Notes under the pieces: generated by a model | Databases searched by the model: none | What the model was told of the DNA's origin: nothing | Seen by the model: only the letters and a program-made list of their open reading frames with translations | Position numbers and translations under genes: made by a program | In this document: piece by piece, positions 61,501 through 64,000 of the stretch | How positions within the stretch are numbered: position 1 is the stretch's first letter | Layout of the letters: every line of letters starts with the position of its first letter | NCBI GenBank assembly: GCA_942486035.1 | Contig: CALNXK010000107.1 | Coordinates: 607,501-671,500 of the forward strand | Direction: 5' to 3' | DNA length: 64,000 nucleotides | Origin: Porites lobata | Taxonomy: Eukaryota; Cnidaria; Anthozoa; Scleractinia; Poritidae

Positions 61501-62520
61501 AAGGCAAACTTGTTGTGCAGCTAGTGATGTAAAACTCCCGTGTACGGCGTGACTCCCGCGTAATTTGATCCAATAAAAAGTCAGTATTCACTCAACTTGC
61601 AACGACCTGGGCCCTGTTTCTCGAAACGCCCGGAAACTTTCGGGCCCGGGGGCAAATTTTAAAATCAAAAGCACAGTTCCTTGCCCACAAACCAGTCGAT
61701 TTTGCATCGTTCAGTAATAGTTTCATTGCATTATTTTCAAAATTATTGAAACTTTCATCTTGAATGAAAACAGAGCAACACAAAACAGCTTCCGCGCCCG
61801 AAAAGGTACCGAGACTTTCGAGAAACGGGCCCCTGATTTGTTGCAAGACAGGTTCGATTTGTGGTGGTAAAACGCGCAACATCGTTATTCAAATCGTTTT
61901 GCAGCGATGTTACAAAACGAGTTGCACATTTTTGTTACCCGTTTTACCGTAGACACTTAAGGCCAGTTATTTAAACGGAGTTTAGCCAGTGTTTAACAAC
62001 ACCGCGTTCTAAGCCATTTTCAATTTGCCTAAAGGAAAAGAGAAGCCTAAAGGAAGAGATCTTGAGCTGCAAAGATTTGTTAAACCGCGGCTTAAGTTAG
62101 GCTTCGTTTAAATAATCGACCCTTAATCTTTACAAATTTGAGTGGATATTTACAGGACAATCTTGACTGATTAATACTCTCCAGGCCCTAAAAATGCAAC
62201 AAGATAAGCCCAAGAATTGTAGAGTCGTAAAAATTGATCCGTTCTCTGAAAACGCTTTCTTTTTTTAACTTAGTTACTCCAGTTTACCTTAAAACCCTGT
62301 CTGTAAGCTTTGAACTGCTATGCGTTGCATCCTGTTCATCAACAAAATAGTTCCTCTGAGCTGTCTGTTTTAACAGTACTGTTTTGCTCCTTGCATGAGA
62401 CTGATCTTGCTCTACTTGTGTAGGTACAGCAGGGTCCTTAGGACTGTCTTTAGGCACTGTCTCTGGTTCACTTGATCTTCTCAATACAACAGTTTCGCTT
62501 CTTATTATAGGCTCTGGCTC
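34504..62520 (-). CDS. KATNIP: KATNIP (KIAA0556) orthologue, 3' 30 coding exons, 5' end outside window
   Basis: Seen: thirty minus-strand segments, each bounded by an AG acceptor and a GT donor, join in compatible phase into 3,180 nt (1,059 residues plus TGA). The C-terminal half has three modules with the motifs NTWGDRHYVGLNGIEVF, STWGDPFYMGLTGMEFL and STWGDPYYIGLNGLEFY. Each is followed by an I-D-G segment, an H-M/L-W-L-x-P-F/I segment and a W-N-Y-N/S-K segment. The first ~380 visible residues are Ser/Arg/Glu/Pro-rich and probably disordered. Known of the family: KATNIP binds microtubules and katanin, localises to the ciliary base and axoneme, and is a Joubert syndrome gene in humans. Inferred: a ciliary microtubule role here. 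The first visible exon begins in phase 0 after an acceptor, so it is internal and upstream exons lie beyond the right edge. The family call is very secure; a few exon ends with weak donors are less so. Confidence 0.95.
35099..35196 (-). CDS. KATNIP: KATNIP visible exon 29
   Basis: 98 nt; acceptor TTGATTGTAG, donor GTAAGT. Encodes NKGGEQDIQLTNDKRIVAHY then NDPKSAGKTADP. Frame 1 begins with a stop, so the phase is fixed by the split Ser codon (AG|T). Confidence 0.9.
35558..35718 (-). CDS. KATNIP: KATNIP visible exon 28
   Basis: 161 nt; acceptor TGTTTTCTAG, donor GTACCG. Encodes LLVDDLLVYHGILPQVPSVT, then MPTPHHTILFTDEEQIALAE and RKNVL. The L-L-V-D-D-L-x-V-Y segment is a strong family signature. 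Confidence 0.97.
35733..36138. mobile_element. foldback element (GGGAGC..GCTCC type) split by an inner element
   Basis: Left end GGGAGCGTAAGCAACGACGT with GACGCACGTTGAC; right end reversed GGAGCTAAAACAAAGGCGGT with GACGCATGTCAACCGGAA. Same family as 59384-59521. The inner 35889-36070 element accounts for the extra length. Confidence 0.65.
35889..36070. mobile_element. foldback element inserted within another
   Basis: Left arm AGGGCATATTTATATGGATG then GTGGGGGACC and TAGGTGAGGTAACCCGC; right arm reversed AGGGCCTGTTTACATGGAGG then GTGGGGGACC and TAGGTGAGGTAAC. Lies in a KATNIP intron. Confidence 0.75.
36491..36621. mobile_element. 131-bp foldback element with ~45-bp arms
   Basis: CACTCTTATAGACCATAGAA ... 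GTTCAAAACT and the reverse complement at the right, AGTTTTGAAC ... CTATAAGAGTG, nearly identical. Related half-copies (AGACCATAG, TCATTTTCATGGTCTA) continue to 36760. Confidence 0.8.
36889..36990 (-). CDS. KATNIP: KATNIP visible exon 27
   Basis: 102 nt, phase 0 at both ends; acceptor CCTTTCTAG, donor GTAAGG. Encodes INLIYVVFDEPVTVSMVKVW then NYSKTPIRGVQQFG, the W-N-Y-S-K segment of module 3. Confidence 0.97.
37128..37301. repeat. purine-rich GAGAT/AAATG microsatellite
   Basis: (GAGAT)n, (AAATG)n, (AAAG)n and (AAAT)n runs on the plus strand, immediately after the donor of the module 3 exon. Confidence 0.95.
37307..37557 (-). CDS. KATNIP: KATNIP visible exon 26, module 3
   Basis: 251 nt; acceptor GGTTGCCAG, donor GTAATT. 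Encodes VFQFQLFSTWGDPYYIGLNG, then an intronless module body with R-T-P-D-K-L-I-D-G and GRHMWLAPILPGI. A second acceptor 11 nt inside would break phase. The donor abuts a purine-rich microsatellite in the intron. Confidence 0.97.
38106..38167 (-). CDS. KATNIP: KATNIP visible exon 25 (tentative)
   Basis: 62 nt; acceptor TGGATGTACAG, weak donor GTGGCT. Encodes SESKVNLKKLMPDYEPTLMP. Found because the exons on either side are out of phase by themselves; this segment restores frame exactly, and its M-P ending precedes V-F-Q-F-Q as the family leads one to expect. The exact 3' end is uncertain. Confidence 0.7.
38578..38740. mobile_element. 163-bp foldback element
   Basis: GTCCCTATTTTTTCGTAAGATCG at the left and CGATCTTACGGAAAAATAGGGGAC at the right are inverted copies; similarity continues through GATCGAGCACTTT / AAAGTGGCTCAATC. 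Confidence 0.75.
39180..39282 (-). CDS. KATNIP: KATNIP visible exon 24
   Basis: 103 nt; acceptor CTGTTTTAG, donor GTTTGT. Encodes PGNVHFDYGQDIYFIKPEKE then FPAQGDKAKGAER. End of module 2 and start of a linker. Another frame is open longer, but only this one gives family sequence. Confidence 0.9.
39583..39652 (-). CDS. KATNIP: KATNIP visible exon 23
   Basis: 70 nt; acceptor TTGTTCCCAG, donor GTTAGC. Encodes AKQVHIKLDDRIISPPEGFL then LRK, the strand segment following W-N-Y-N-K-S. A split Gly codon (G|GC) joins it to the P-G-N-V-H-F-D exon. Confidence 0.93.
40130..40300. repeat. G-rich interspersed repeat fragment
   Basis: A long G run (40144-40158) followed by GGGGGGATCA repeated three times in diverged form (GGATCACTTG, GGATCAGTCG, GGATCATCCC). 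Intronic; no further structure recognised. Confidence 0.4.
40389..40554 (-). CDS. KATNIP: KATNIP visible exon 22, module 2 I-D-G/H-M-W-L segment
   Basis: 166 nt; acceptor TATCCCAACAG, donor GTAAGA. Encodes IIDGSNLTMSDEHMWLIPFT through VWNYNKSIDDTFRG. Unlike module 1, no intron separates the H-x-W-L and N-Y-N-K-S parts. Confidence 0.97.
40585..40796. mobile_element. TTAACCCTTTAA-type foldback element, copy 2
   Basis: Starts TTAACCCTTTAAGCCCC, ends GGGACCAAAAGGGTTAA. Nearly the reverse complement of copy 3 (52408-52623) along its whole length. Confidence 0.75.
41019..41069. repeat. perfect inverted repeat, 21-bp arms, 9-bp loop
   Basis: CAAATGATCCCCGACCGCAA (41019-41038) and its exact reverse complement ending at 41069. 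The loop TGATCCCAG repeats part of the arm. Lies 65 bp downstream of the donor of KATNIP visible exon 21, inside the intron. Confidence 0.85.
41134..41195 (-). CDS. KATNIP: KATNIP visible exon 21, module 2 linker
   Basis: 62 nt; acceptor TTTTAACAAG, strong donor GTAAGT. Encodes ACPRDLNDLPEYEDDRTLD plus two bases of Lys. The R-D-L-N-D-L-P and D-R-T-L-D-K motifs are family hallmarks. Confidence 0.97.
41296..41411 (-). CDS. KATNIP: KATNIP visible exon 20, module 2 T-W-G-D segment
   Basis: 116 nt; acceptor GTTTTTCAG, donor GTAGCA. Encodes LQLNFLSTWGDPFYMGLTGM then EFLGPNQEVIPLSYSMLK. Phase 0 exit at the position equivalent to the intron after module 1's T-W-G-D exon. Confidence 0.97.
41643..42097. 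mobile_element. 455-bp foldback element carrying X-box-like palindromes in its ends
   Basis: Left arm AGAGGAGA..GTCACGTTACCATGGTAGC then TTTCTGGATCACAACA; right arm reversed AGAGGAGTCG..GTCACGTTGCCATGGTAGC then TTTCTGGATGACAACA. Interior 41750-41830 has GCACGTGCATCACGC, also seen near 38495-38515. Nonautonomous. Confidence 0.75.
42505..42546 (-). CDS. KATNIP: KATNIP visible exon 19 (microexon)
   Basis: 42 nt; acceptor TATCTACAG, donor GTAGGT. In the phase used it encodes HGVPSSSGYLEGR, parallel to the E-I-P-T-L-P-K-G lead-in of module 1. A second frame is also open, so reading frame depends on the neighbours. Confidence 0.7.
43063..43150 (-). CDS. KATNIP: KATNIP visible exon 18
   Basis: 88 nt; acceptor ATTTTTCAG, chosen donor GTCCGT, which is weak. 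Encodes GSGDRPFTSAKHARKTKPDQ then ELLKTEETE. The donor was picked because it leaves one base, as the next exon requires; reading through would reach a stop 18 nt further on. Confidence 0.7.
43386..43532 (-). CDS. KATNIP: KATNIP visible exon 17
   Basis: 147 nt; acceptor ATTTTGCAG, strong donor GTGAGT. Encodes TILFTMDEEILEAMAQYDQT, then a very acidic stretch (GNEEDEDE) and RSCYFERPSTADQAEEG. An acidic linker between modules 1 and 2. Confidence 0.93.
43886..43925 (-). CDS. KATNIP: KATNIP visible exon 16 (microexon)
   Basis: 40 nt encoding ASGILGADDPFGD. Acceptor TGTTTACAG, donor GTAAGA. It bridges the 6.6-kb intron through a split Arg codon and leads in phase 0 into T-I-L-F-T, matching the family order G-D-T-I-L-F-T. 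Confidence 0.93.
44121..44234. mobile_element. 114-bp foldback element
   Basis: GTCTTGCTTCAAATCAGGT at the left and ACCTGATTTGAAGCAAGAC at the right are exact inverted copies. Inner arms AAGTTGTT..AAAGTAGA / TCTACTTT..AACAACTT pair too. Related words occur around 61390-61470. Confidence 0.8.
44634..44769. mobile_element. 136-bp foldback element
   Basis: ATATGCTGTGGTTCAATTTC then CCAGGTTTAAATTTT; the right arm reversed repeats ATATGTTGTGGTTCAATTTT and CCAGGTTTAAATTTT. A truncated relative lies at 10914-11000. Confidence 0.8.
45340..46395 (-). pseudogene. collapsed relic of a second copy of the GPCR locus
   Basis: Short blocks match the flanks of the intact receptor gene in the same order. 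45348-45410 resembles the 3' flank near 48250-48300 (CCAAATCTACA). 45440-45485 resembles 48430-48480 (TTGGCAGATGTT, CTTCATG at the stop). 45568-45600 resembles 49507-49530 (GTCATAACATGC, CTAGTTTA). 46050-46130 resembles 49610-49680, and 46180-46260 resembles 49755-49830. Between the two matches that bracket the coding region only about 90 bp remain, so the coding sequence is essentially gone. Comparison by eye. Confidence 0.5.
46622..46712. mobile_element. ~91-bp imperfect foldback element
   Basis: AATTATTCCTCGAGCCC..AATAGCCCATGGGGGTG against TGGGCTATTGACTCAGAGGC..GAGGAATAATT. Sits in the large KATNIP intron. Confidence 0.55.
47789..48023. mobile_element. CAGGGGCCCGTTTCTCG foldback element, copy 1
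   Basis: Left end CAGGGGCCCGTTTCTCGAAA then GTCCCG; right end reversed is identical over CAGGGGCCCGTTTCTCGAAA then GTCCCGGTAAC. Copy 2 lies at 61607-61835. About 1.5 kb upstream of the 5' end of the relic and 450 bp past the receptor stop codon. Confidence 0.85.
48474..49409 (-). CDS. intronless rhodopsin-class (class A) GPCR, nested in a KATNIP intron
   Basis: 311 residues in one exon. The start is the ATG at 49407-49409 (MSAHSCSRLL); the open frame extends 16 codons further upstream but only to a GTG. Seen: seven hydrophobic segments; G-N-L-L-V in TM1, LSLAVSDIAVGM in TM2, AVDRLLSIF at the end of TM3 (DRL instead of DRY), CYLPY in TM6 (Trp of CWxP replaced by Tyr), and LNPFIYCWRYREIRR at TM7/helix 8. 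A TM3-region Cys (DSFCPT) is present, but extracellular loop 2 (ISIPRGND) has no Cys, and TM5 has no Pro. The last two traits are shared with melanocortin/cannabinoid-type receptors. Ligand unknown. A basic third loop (VVRHHRNQISREHQ) suggests G-protein coupling. Same strand as the host gene. Confidence 0.92.
   Translation of the reverse strand: MSAHSCSRLLDQFVRLLRADKEFALGLCVLHALFSPLAALGNLLVIYALWKASSIPANAKKMFLSLAVSDIAVGMLSQPATAAVIAVMLKMSSTDDFLGFDSFCPTILLSLYFAIALPGFATFLNITAIAVDRLLSIFLHLRYQELVTSKRVTLALVSLWLTSAVSASIYISIPRGNDVATAILLFVGLVLTTAAYVYIFKVVRHHRNQISREHQIQNGPAEELLRQKKVAYNAFFVFVVFLVCYLPYCTSEIVFITNDSLQNIKAKASSLFLVMLNCTLNPFIYCWRYREIRRIIKSTLRKLLCMNGDDS
50549..50643 (-). CDS. KATNIP: KATNIP visible exon 15, module 1 N-Y-N-K-S segment
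   Basis: 95 nt; acceptor CTTGTTAG, donor GTACTG. Encodes NYNKSRIHSFRGVRCVDITL then DESLIFHGEIA. Its downstream intron, 6.6 kb, is the largest in the window and holds the nested receptor gene. Confidence 0.97.
50818..51131. repeat. AATAATGAT/TTATGAT microsatellite
   Basis: About 310 bp of ATAATGATTATGATAATGA-type words in a KATNIP intron, upstream of visible exon 15's donor side. Yields accidental open frames on both strands. Confidence 0.95.
51474..51576 (-). CDS. KATNIP: KATNIP visible exon 14, module 1 H-x-W-L segment
   Basis: 103 nt; acceptor TTTATCAG, donor GTATCA. Encodes DDMHLWLAPFTPGGKHTITI then TLAESLRIAMIRIW. Ends just before the N-Y-N-K-S motif in phase 0. Confidence 0.97.
51764..51916. 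mobile_element. 153-bp foldback element
   Basis: GGTGATGTTAGGCGGGACAA..CGATTTTTAGCGC and reversed right arm GGTGATGTTACGCTAGACGA..CGATTTTTAGCGC. A partial relative (GGGACGATTCGCAACGAGAT) lies at 51618-51690. Confidence 0.8.
52408..52623. mobile_element. TTAACCCTTTAA-type foldback element, copy 3
   Basis: Begins TTAACCCTTAAGGTCCC and ends AAAAAGGGTTAA. Inverted relative to copy 2. A stray fragment (ATCAGTCTGGAGAATTTG) also occurs at 34771-34788. Confidence 0.75.
52725..52819 (-). CDS. KATNIP: KATNIP visible exon 13, module 1 I-D-G segment
   Basis: 95 nt; acceptor TTCCCCTCAG, donor GTATGA. Encodes ITADPPDINVLPEYGNDPRV then VTNLIDGVYRT. Very close to the vertebrate family sequence as I remember it. 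Split Arg codon to the next exon. Confidence 0.97.
53245..53392 (-). CDS. KATNIP: KATNIP visible exon 12, module 1 T-W-G-D segment
   Basis: 148 nt; acceptor TACTTTTCAG, donor GTAAGT. Contains EIPTLPKGKQLVINI followed by the hallmark NTWGDRHYVGLNGIEVF. Start of the first of three family modules (the region annotated in the human protein as DUF4457). Ends in phase 0. Confidence 0.97.
53844..54076. mobile_element. foldback element, diverged copy of the 59384 family
   Basis: Left AGAGAGTTTAAGCAAAGACG with GCGACGCAAGTCCACC; right CTTCCGGTTAACATGCATGG with ACGTCTTTGCTTGC. Same end structure as 59384-59521 but longer. Confidence 0.55.
54497..54578 (-). CDS. KATNIP: KATNIP visible exon 11
   Basis: 82 nt; acceptor CTTTTCTCAG, donor GTCAGT. 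Encodes DALDVLLCRKEETLESVVGQ then TNKSDE. Directly precedes the first T-W-G-D module; phase 2 exit fits. Confidence 0.85.
54752..55115. repeat. three tandem copies of a ~112-128-bp repeat
   Basis: CGACCAATAAGAGGCAACTT recurs at about 54756, 54884 and 54996. Each copy also has TTTTCCCGCG (or a degraded form), GATTGGTTCCTTGGA and GTAAGTCACGTGAT-CTACTT. Contains CCAAT and CACGTG words, intronic. Confidence 0.85.
55199..55299 (-). CDS. KATNIP: KATNIP visible exon 10
   Basis: 101 nt; acceptor TTTTTGTAG, strong donor GTAAGT. Encodes QQNLSLEESWSLLSLFEKSQ then KGRITKDLDLSRH, an amphipathic, probably helical segment. It joins the previous exon through a split Lys codon and the next through a split Gly codon. 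Confidence 0.85.
55802..55923 (-). CDS. KATNIP: KATNIP visible exon 9
   Basis: 122 nt; acceptor TTGTTGCAG, donor GTATGC. Encodes EKRSQSGLGRRHEEIKEVSD through DAKTARATWR. Charged, probably a linker before the conserved region. Confidence 0.8.
56088..56133. repeat. short inverted repeat
   Basis: CCAGATCTCTTG and CAAGAGATCTGG, 12-bp perfect arms around a 22-bp spacer. Probably the core of an old foldback element; intronic. Confidence 0.6.
56789..56834 (-). CDS. KATNIP: KATNIP visible exon 8
   Basis: 46-nt microexon encoding DEALPTCLDDTTEHT. Acceptor CGAATACAG, donor GTAAGT. Too short to recognise alone; placed because the split Lys codon (AA|G) and phase-0 exit fit both neighbours exactly. Confidence 0.75.
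57043..57547. mobile_element. 505-bp element with ~50-bp terminal inverted repeats
   Basis: Left CTATAGCTCACTTCGGAAAA then GAGTG..CCTGGGACCCAA..GCGCGCGC; the right arm reversed repeats it with few changes. The interior has open frames of 71 and 77 codons that resemble no transposase. Intronic. Confidence 0.85.
57893..58040 (-). CDS. KATNIP: KATNIP visible exon 7
   Basis: 148 nt; acceptor TTTCTATAG, donor GTAAGT. Encodes 48 residues including RNEPSTGRRSSTPSVSNEAA and ending PWPSEFVS. Ser/Thr-rich, predicted disordered. Confidence 0.8.
58270..58430. repeat. short tandem array of CCAAGATTCTTG-type words
   Basis: TCTTGCCAAGATTC and CTTACCAAGATTCTTGCCAA recur with a 27-30-bp rhythm about six times. 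Gives accidental open frames on both strands (Lys/Ile/Val-rich and Arg/Ile/Leu-rich). Confidence 0.75.
58858..59100. mobile_element. 243-bp foldback element
   Basis: TGAGAAAACAGCC at both ends, inverted and exact, continuing GCGACGCCACCAC / GCGACACCACG. The interior has the TCTGGGTAGTG..CACTACCCAGA type arms shared with 13848-13963. Confidence 0.8.
59175..59236 (-). CDS. KATNIP: KATNIP visible exon 6
   Basis: 62 nt; acceptor TTCTTGCTAG, strong donor GTAAGT. Encodes SPSRSSSRSKSRPIWLEDET, an RS-rich stretch plus the W-L-E motif seen in the previous exon. The other frames contain stops or break phase. Confidence 0.8.
59384..59521. mobile_element. 138-bp foldback element
   Basis: GGGAGCTTAAGCAAAGGCGT..GACGCACGTCAACCGGAA and right arm TTCCGGTTGACGTGTGTCGC..AAAACGTCTTTACTCCC. 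Best-preserved member of the family also at 35733 and 53844. Confidence 0.8.
59717..59794 (-). CDS. KATNIP: KATNIP visible exon 5
   Basis: 78 nt; acceptor TTCTGTCAG, donor GTAAGA. Encodes GNSAAGSVLPSRPPWLESSK then KKDKH. The P-P-W-L-E element is echoed by P-I-W-L-E-D in the next exon, suggesting a repeated short linear motif. Confidence 0.8.
60090..60161 (-). CDS. KATNIP: KATNIP visible exon 4
   Basis: 72 nt; acceptor CGTCTTCAG, donor GTAAAA. Encodes the Ser-rich segment SSSTPNLSSSQALESSEPTN. Supported by splice sites and phase only; the sequence is low complexity. Confidence 0.75.
60735..60818 (-). CDS. KATNIP: KATNIP visible exon 3
   Basis: 84 nt; acceptor CTTTGTAG, donor GTAGGA. Encodes LKEKALKSLLASESSSIRRS followed by DRLALST, a short helix-like basic segment then Ser-rich. 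Phase fits both neighbours; the other two frames are closed or out of phase. Confidence 0.8.
61011..61166 (-). CDS. KATNIP: KATNIP visible exon 2
   Basis: 156 nt between a TTCTTCCAG acceptor and a GTAAAA donor. Encodes a Pro/Ser/Arg/Lys-rich stretch including HKIPKPPESPRTHSRSPRFS, probably disordered. The split Arg codon (AG|A) at both ends matches its neighbours. Confidence 0.8.
61275..61954. mobile_element. ~450-bp foldback element split by an inserted second element
   Basis: Left arm GTCTATGGTGCGGTAAAACG..TGCAAATTGTTTTGCAACAT; right arm reversed GTCTACGGTAAAACGGGTAA..TGCAACTCGTTTTGTAACAT, with similarity over about 95 bp. Minus the inner 61607-61835 element it is about 450 bp. Confidence 0.75.
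61607..61835. mobile_element. CAGGGGCCCGTTTCTCG foldback element, copy 2, nested
   Basis: Left end CTGGGCCCTGTTTCTCGAAA, right end reversed CAGGGGCCCGTTTCTCGAAA then GTCTCGGTACC. Same family and nearly the same length as 47789-48023. Confidence 0.85.
62288..62520 (-). CDS. KATNIP: KATNIP visible exon 1 (internal exon)
   Basis: 233 nt, phase 0 entry, ending with two bases of an Arg codon before GTAAAC. The acceptor is TTTGATGTAG. Encodes 77 polar residues starting EPEPIIRSETVVLRRSSEPE; low complexity, no folded domain visible. Identity rests on its phase fit with the next exon rather than on sequence conservation. No ATG-type start context, so it is not the first exon. Confidence 0.75.
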
Positions 62521-63059
62521 CTACATCAAATGAACAAATAAATAACAAAATAAATAAATATGGATTTAGAGGTTGCCAACATCCACATAATGGTTCATCG
62601 TCTACCATTCCTAATTAAATTGGAATTTGGAAAAGTCGGGCCACAATTGGTGGGAGACGAGTGCTCTCGCCACTGTGCTACCATTGCTCCTCAAACAAGA
62701 AACACTTCTTATCTTACCCTTACAAGAAGTCTATGTTTACCCTTCATCTTCAACATAAAATAACCCAGGGCTGGGATATGTAGCACATACATGAAGTCTA
62801 GCGGGTATTTTATACGTAAGCACTTCGAAATCGTGGTATTTCAATAAAGCTTTCCTTTCCATTTCCATTATTTCCAACTACCAAATATATTCTTAGTTAC
62901 TTATTGGTGTAGTTGTGTCTACTGGCGGGGAAAAAATCTTGCTTTCGACTTTTTGTCATGGTGTATAACAATCAACCTTAGAGCTACTCAACAATTTCCC
63001 TCTCCACATTGGTGCCAACACATCAGAGCAAAAAACATAACTAATATGTGTTTAAGAGG
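62521..63059. other. intron sequence with a SINE-like fragment
   Basis: No KATNIP exon recognised between the first visible exon and the satellite. 62636-62692 is SINE-like; the rest is unremarkable. Confidence 0.4.
62636..62692 (-). mobile_element. tRNA-derived SINE head fragment
   Basis: The minus strand reads AATGGTAGCACAGTGGCGAG then AGCACTCGTCTCCCACC. TGGTAGCACAGTGG fits an RNA polymerase III A box. A clear B box (GGTTCGANNCC) is not preserved, so it is a decayed fragment. Confidence 0.5.
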
Positions 63060-64000
63060 TAGAGGAACCCATATCACTTGTGATACGAGTTTCCCACGAA
63101 AGGGAACACGTATCACTAGGGAAATGTGTTTACCGAGTAGAGGAACACATATCACTAAAGATATGTGTTTCCCAGTTAGGGGGACACATATCACTAGGAA
63201 TATCCGTTTCCCAGGAAGGGCAACCCAAATCACAAGGGATATATGTTTCCCAGGTAAGGCGAACAAATATCACTGAAATAGGAATATGCGTTTCCTAGGT
63301 AAGGGAACACATATTACTAAGGATATGTGTTTCAAAGGTAGGGAAACACAGATCACTAGGGATATGTGTTTCCCGGGTAGGGGAACACATATCACTAGGG
63401 ATATGTGTTTACCGTGTTTCCCAGGTAGGGGAAGACATATCACTAGGGATATGTGTTTCCCAGGTAGGGGAACACATATCACAAGGGATATGTGTTTCCC
63501 AGGTGGGGGAACACATATCACTAGGGATATGTGTTTCCCAGATAGGGGAACACAGATCACTAGGGATATGTGTTTCCCAGGTGGGGAAACACATATCACT
63601 AGGAATATGTGTTTCCCAGGTGGGGGAACAAATATCACTAGAGATATGTGTTTCCCAGGTGGGGGAACACATATCACTAGGAATATGTGTTTCCCAGGTG
63701 GAGGAACACATATCACTAGGGATATGTTTCCCAGGTAGGGGAACACATATCACTAGGGGTATGTGTTTCCTAGGTAGGGAACACATATCGCTAGGAATAT
63801 GTGTTTCCCAGGAAGGGGAACACATATCACTAAGGATATGCGTTTCCCAGGTAGGGGAACACATATCACTAGGGATATGTGTTTCCCAGGTGGGGGAACA
63901 CATATCACTAGGGACATGTGTTTCTCGGGTAGAGGAACACATATCACTAGGGATATGTGTTTCCCAGGTAGGGGAACACTTATCACTTGGGATATGTGTT
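63060..64000. repeat. 39-bp satellite, about 24 copies, running off the right edge
   Basis: Unit ATATCACTAGGGATATGTGT then TTCCCAGGTAGGGGAACAC. It consists of two imperfect palindromes (ATATC..GATAT and GTGTTTCCC..GGGGAACAC). 39 is 13 codons, so long open frames appear on both strands. Left units are most diverged. Lies in the KATNIP intron upstream of visible exon 1. Confidence 0.95.

Noticed and set aside
62636..62692. Functional tRNA gene
   Set aside because: Only an A-box-like head is visible; no B box and no foldable acceptor stem, so called a SINE fragment.
62953..63986. Overlapping open frames up to 177 codons on both strands with 13-residue repeats
   Set aside because: The 39-bp satellite is a multiple of three and open in several frames at once; no start, splice or composition evidence for a protein.

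Overview
The window looks like animal nuclear DNA. It is AT-rich and intron-rich, its exons are small and bounded by GT..AG, and it is full of short foldback (MITE-like) elements, microsatellites and satellites. I see no bacterial-style operons. My best guess is an anthozoan cnidarian, probably a stony coral: the one large gene is an animal ciliary gene, the second is an intronless rhodopsin-class receptor of the kind abundant in cnidarians, and the interspersed repeats fit. The species assignment is inference.

Right half (34.5-62.5 kb, minus strand): the 3' part of one gene, the orthologue of KATNIP (KIAA0556, katanin-interacting protein). I assembled 30 coding exons by hand from splice signals, reading phase and recognised family motifs. 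They join without a frameshift into 1,059 codons plus a TGA stop at 34504-34506. The vertebrate protein is about 1,600 residues, so roughly the N-terminal third lies beyond the right edge. The C-terminal half carries three copies of the family module (T-W-G-D ... I-D-G ... H-x-W-L ... W-N-Y-x-K).

The largest intron (43926-50548) contains, on the same strand, a complete intronless class A GPCR gene (48474-49409). It also holds what looks like the collapsed remnant of a second copy of that locus (about 45.3-46.4 kb).

Left half (1-34.5 kb): no gene could be established. It holds a TA-flanked 548-bp foldback element, other MITEs, an ATC microsatellite (10.3-10.8 kb), an inverted duplication of an exon-like segment (14.4 and 16.6 kb), a miRNA-like hairpin (16.0 kb), a 3.8-kb array of 79-bp repeats with an 11-unit higher-order period (20.1-24.0 kb), related TCAG-rich arrays, and four dispersed copies of a splice-flanked cassette (26-31 kb). 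Those cassettes lie downstream of a CpG-rich patch at 32.3 kb that could be a promoter.

Right edge (63.06-64.0 kb): a 39-bp satellite whose unit is two imperfect palindromes. A small patch of the same family occurs 36 kb away at 27.2 kb. Repeats in the KATNIP introns include two cases of one foldback element inserted in another, and one element carrying RFX/X-box-like palindromes.
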